Shown here one piece after another: positions 60,276 to 63,059 of a stretch of DNA of 63,059 bases (position 1 is the stretch's first letter; each line of letters starts with the position of its first letter). Origin of the DNA: Bacillota bacterium (GTDB lineage Bacteria; Bacillota; Clostridia; Lachnospirales; Lachnospiraceae); the NCBI GenBank assembly GCA_023442465.1, contig JAEZZQ010000029.1, forward strand, positions 1 through 63,059, written 5' to 3'. The translations under genes were made by a program, and so were the position numbers. Under the pieces are notes generated by a model. It had not been told where the DNA came from. It saw only the letters and a program-made list of their open reading frames with translations, and made no database searches.

Positions 60276-61742
60276 ATGAAATATTCTATTAAAAGACAGT
60301 TCGCAACAATATTTATAGGATTGATGACGGCTACGATATTGCTGTGCTGGTTTATTAACAGTACATTTTTAGGAGAATATTATCTGAATAATAAGATGAA
60401 TGCGCTCAAGAATGCATACGCTGTAATTAACAGGGCGGCTAATGCAGGAAATATTTTGAGCGAAGAGTTCGGAATACAGATACAGAAAATTGCTGAAAAA
60501 TACAATATTAACCTAATTGTACTGGATGCGGATTCCCAGATGAGGATAACCTTCAGCAGCGATCCCGAGACCATGAGCAGGCGTTTATGGGATAATTTCT
60601 TTAATTCAGCCAGCAACAACAGTATTATTTTGGAGGAGAACAGTCTTTATTCAGTGCAAAGGATGACTGATTCCAGAACGATGACAGAATATGTAGAGAT
60701 GTGGGGTGTCTTGGATAATGGTAATATTTTTCTTCTCCGGAGTGCCTTGGAGGGTATACAAGACAGCGTATCCATTGCCAATCGTTTTCTTGCCTATGTA
60801 GGTATAGGAGCAGTTGTAATTAGCGGAATCGTTATATTAATGGTATCGAGGAAGGTAACGGAGCCGATACTGGAACTGGCGGATATATCGGAACGGATGA
60901 TACATCTTGACTTTGAGGCCAAATATTATGGAAAGAGCAGGACGGAAATCGCCTTGCTGGGAAATAATATCAACGAACTGTCGAATACCCTTGAGGTGAC
61001 GATTTCGGAATTGAAGACGGCTAACAACGAACTGCAGAAAGATATAGAGAAGAAAAATGAAATAGATGAAATACGCAAGGAATTTTTGTCTAATGTTTCC
61101 CATGAACTGAAGACGCCCATAGCCTTAATACAAGGATATGCGGAGGGATTGAAAGAGGGAATTAACGACGATGCGGAAAGCCGGGAATTTTACTGTGATG
61201 TAATTATTGATGAATCCAACAAGATGAATACGATGGTCAAAAAGCTCCTTACGCTGAATCAGTTGGAATTCGGTAATGATGTGGTATCCATGGAGCGGTT
61301 CGATATAGCGGCTTTAATCAGAAACTATATCCAGTCCGCGGAGATATTGACCAAGCAAAAGGAAATATCGGTGTATTTTCATGAGCAGGAATCCATTTTT
61401 GTATGGGGAGACGAATTCAAGACGGAGGAAGTATTTGCAAATTACTTCAGCAATGCTATAAATCATGTGGCAGGAGAAAAGATTATCGATATAAAGCTGA
61501 AGAAAATGGAAGATAAGGTTCGAATTTCAGTTTTTAATACGGGAGAGCAGATTCCGCAGGAAAGCCTTTCACATTTATGGGAGAAATTCTATAAGGTGGA
61601 TAAGGCGAGGACGCGGGCGTATGGAGGAAGCGGAGTAGGCTTATCCATTGTAAAAGCTATTATGGAATCCATGAATCAGGAATGTGGTGTGATGAATTAC
61701 GATAATGGTGTAGAGTTTTGGTTCGAATTAGCAGCGAGATAA
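60276..61742 (+). CDS. Sensor histidine kinase with HAMP domain
   Basis: The 488-residue kinase has membrane segments at about 9-30 and 172-191, an extracellular domain between them of about 140 residues, HAMP (192-245), His276 in NVSHELKTPIALIQGYAEGL and an ATPase domain with FANYFSNAINHV, FNTGEQIP and GSGVGLSIVKAI. The ATG at 60276 begins the typical MKYSIKRQF; an in-frame ATG at 60258 is less well placed. Signal unknown. Confidence 0.94.
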   Translation: MKYSIKRQFATIFIGLMTATILLCWFINSTFLGEYYLNNKMNALKNAYAVINRAANAGNILSEEFGIQIQKIAEKYNINLIVLDADSQMRITFSSDPETMSRRLWDNFFNSASNNSIILEENSLYSVQRMTDSRTMTEYVEMWGVLDNGNIFLLRSALEGIQDSVSIANRFLAYVGIGAVVISGIVILMVSRKVTEPILELADISERMIHLDFEAKYYGKSRTEIALLGNNINELSNTLEVTISELKTANNELQKDIEKKNEIDEIRKEFLSNVSHELKTPIALIQGYAEGLKEGINDDAESREFYCDVIIDESNKMNTMVKKLLTLNQLEFGNDVVSMERFDIAALIRNYIQSAEILTKQKEISVYFHEQESIFVWGDEFKTEEVFANYFSNAINHVAGEKIIDIKLKKMEDKVRISVFNTGEQIPQESLSHLWEKFYKVDKARTRAYGGSGVGLSIVKAIMESMNQECGVMNYDNGVEFWFELAAR

Positions 61743-61753
61743 ACAAGAGGGCT

Positions 61754-61782
61754 TTTCAGAATCCGCAAAATGATGTATAATA
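61754..61782 (+). promoter_or_regulatory. Possible promoter of the lipoprotein gene
   Basis: TTTTCA and TATAAT are spaced 17 bases apart, 46 bases before the ATG at 61829, starting just after the kinase stop. Confidence 0.4.
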
Positions 61783-61828
61783 GGGGCAATATGTAAGCTT
61801 GTATGTACATAAGCAGATGGGAGTTAAC

Positions 61829-62596
61829 ATGAGAAGAGGGAAAACGATAGGAATTGTTTTAATAGCTGCTATGTCTTTGATGCTGATGGCTTGCGGAGAA
61901 TCCGTTCCCGAAATGACGGAAGAAGAAAATGCGCAGGTGGTGGAATATGCGGCAGGATTATTGCTGAAATATGATCAGAATTATGAGACAAGACTGGTAG
62001 AAGAGGAACCCAAAGCGGAAGAAAAAGCTTCGGAAAAAAAGAAGACGGAAAGCGCTGAGGTAAAAGAAGAGCCTCAGGCACCTCAGGAAAAGAATCAGGC
62101 GACGAATACGTCAGTTGTAGAAGCAAATAATAGCATTCAGGGCTTTTACGGAATAAAAGGCGTGGAAGTAAAATATATCGGCTATGAATTAAACGATGTT
62201 TATCCGGATGGAAATATGGAGGAATCATCTTATGCCATGAGTGCGGAAAGCGGATATAAGCTTTTGGTACTTAACTTTGAAATGAAGAATACAACTGAGC
62301 AGGATGTAGATGTAAATATGGCGTCTACAGGGGTCAAGTTTAAAATATCCGTCAATAGCGGACAACCGGAATATGCACTGACCACAATATTGCCGAATGA
62401 CTTATCTACGTTTACGGGAACGATAAATGTAGGAGATACGAAGAATCTCATTTTGATAGGAGAAGTCCCTGAAAAGGAAGTAGGTTCCATTTGGTCTGTC
62501 GCTTTAGCACTGGGGGATGATTCTTCAACTGATTCTATTTCTCCGGATGCTTCGGAAGAGGTTACAGATTCAACTGACGCTACGGTAACTAACTAG
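61829..62596 (+). CDS. Lipoprotein with DUF4352/DUF5067-like beta domain
   Basis: Lipobox LLMAC with Cys near residue 22 is followed by a Lys/Glu-rich linker (about 60-95) and a C-terminal beta-sandwich-like domain (about 105-240) with YKLLVLNFEMKNTTEQDVDV, the pattern of proteins that carry telokin-like DUF4352 domains. GGGAG at 61819-61823 supports the ATG at 61829, not a TTG at 61799. It follows the two-component genes and may be their target or sensor partner. Function unknown. Confidence 0.8.
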   Translation: MRRGKTIGIVLIAAMSLMLMACGESVPEMTEEENAQVVEYAAGLLLKYDQNYETRLVEEEPKAEEKASEKKKTESAEVKEEPQAPQEKNQATNTSVVEANNSIQGFYGIKGVEVKYIGYELNDVYPDGNMEESSYAMSAESGYKLLVLNFEMKNTTEQDVDVNMASTGVKFKISVNSGQPEYALTTILPNDLSTFTGTINVGDTKNLILIGEVPEKEVGSIWSVALALGDDSSTDSISPDASEEVTDSTDATVTN

Positions 62597-62642
62597 TATA
62601 TCATCCACAAATTAACTGAACTGGTTATTGATGGACGATATA
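62597..62642 (+). other. Hairpin downstream of the lipoprotein gene
   Basis: TATATCATCCA and TGGACGATATA (62632-62642) pair with one mismatch. No U-tract follows, so it may be an RNA-stability or operator element. Confidence 0.35.
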
Positions 62643-62720
62643 CCAGGTAACAGCGAAATAAATAATCATAATTAATAAGCGTGCGTATACATAGTGGAAA
62701 GATTATTTTGCAATTATTAA

Positions 62721-62767
62721 TGACAGACTACTTTGGTGACATAACAAAGTAGTCTGTCATTGTTTTT
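62721..62767 (+). terminator. Strong intrinsic terminator
   Basis: The perfect 15-base stem TGACAGACTACTTTG/CAAAGTAGTCTGTCA with a 9-base loop is followed by TTGTTTTT. It separates the lipoprotein gene from the promoter at 62864. Confidence 0.92.
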
Positions 62768-62863
62768 AGGGATGTTTTCATAATTTATATTTCGTAAAAA
62801 TCTCGTAAAATGGGCTTTTTTGTATAATGTTCAAAAAATTTGTAAAATTTATTAGATTTATGA

Positions 62864-63059
62864 TTGACATTTGTATTTGAGAATGATATACTCATTTTCG
62901 TTGCCGATGAAGAATGACAGAGCGGCAGCGAACAGAACCTTGACAAGTAAACAGTAATACAACCCTGAAAATTCTGAAATAACTGCATGGCTCGAAAGAG
63001 CAAATTGCAGGAAATGAATGAAAATTCAGAGAACGGCATCCGAAAGGATGCAACCTAAA
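62864..63059 (+). promoter_or_regulatory. Strong promoter and structured leader running off the window, possible rrn leader
   Basis: TTGACA (62864-62869) and TATACT (62887-62892) have 17-base spacing. The transcript has no ORF but several stems: GTTGCCG/CGGCAGC, CTGCA/TGCAG enclosing GCTC-GAAA-GAGC, and GCATCC-GAAA-GGATGC near the end. AGAACCTTGACAAGTAAACA resembles the boxA-like stretch found in rRNA leaders and spacers of Firmicutes. An rRNA operon starting just beyond the edge is therefore the favoured reading; another structured RNA is possible. Confidence 0.5.

Overview
The window looks like chromosomal DNA from a Clostridia member, most probably Lachnospiraceae. This rests on moderate GC, strong AGGAGG-type ribosome sites, the secG-rnr-smpB-ssrA gene order, a Fur-type/ZnuABC zinc locus, a YtrA-type GntR/ABC unit, a circularly permuted family 3 glycosidase and many Gram-positive lipoproteins. 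No species is assigned.

Layout. 0.2-6.2 kb holds branched-chain amino acid genes (leuB-ilvD-ilvB) followed by an L,D-transpeptidase. 6.5-10.7 kb has the serine pathway (serC-serA) and a DUF1015 gene. 10.9-14.3 kb has a glycogen branching enzyme with a charged tail and an MscS channel. A tRNA-Thr(CGT) and a MATE transporter follow. 16.0-20.4 kb is a zinc-uptake operon: Fur/Zur-like regulator, small Cys-rich membrane protein, znuA, znuC, znuB and an OB-like lipoprotein, behind a consensus promoter with a 9-3-9 palindrome. 20.6-27.4 kb has a permuted GH3 enzyme, a CDF metal exporter (minus strand), gpmI and a DUF554 membrane protein. 27.7-31.1 kb is a GntR/ABC unit, followed by eno, a nicotinamidase-like gene and secG-rnr-smpB-ssrA.

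From ssrA (tmRNA, 36.8-37.2 kb) to about 46 kb the character changes. There are many short, AT-richer, individually spaced accessory genes (two HADs, an Imm5-like protein, a broken GNAT gene, a phosphatase, AraC/GyrI, cupin, DUF3781, flavodoxin fold), a duplicated terminator/promoter segment and gene remnants. ssrA is a classical integration hot spot, but no integrase is visible. A cold-shock gene with a structured leader, a lipoprotein GH3 enzyme and a minus-strand catalase cluster follow. 50.2-56.3 kb is a two-component system with an ABC exporter of the peptide-sensing or resistance type. Then come a DUF1905-Imm5-like fusion, a chemoreceptor, a second two-component system with a lipoprotein, and a strong promoter plus structured leader running off the right edge, possibly an rRNA operon leader.

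The most unusual signal is not a protein. A family of palindromic repeats (family A, core hairpin TAGGA-AAGTGC-TCCTA) sits directly after intrinsic terminators. In all five cases where the upstream sequence is visible, the repeat follows the U-tract on the strand being terminated, including one minus-strand case. A second repeat family (B, ends GTTACTGTTCAC/GTGAACAGTAAC) occurs as two full copies and three fragments, one of which supplies a stop codon.
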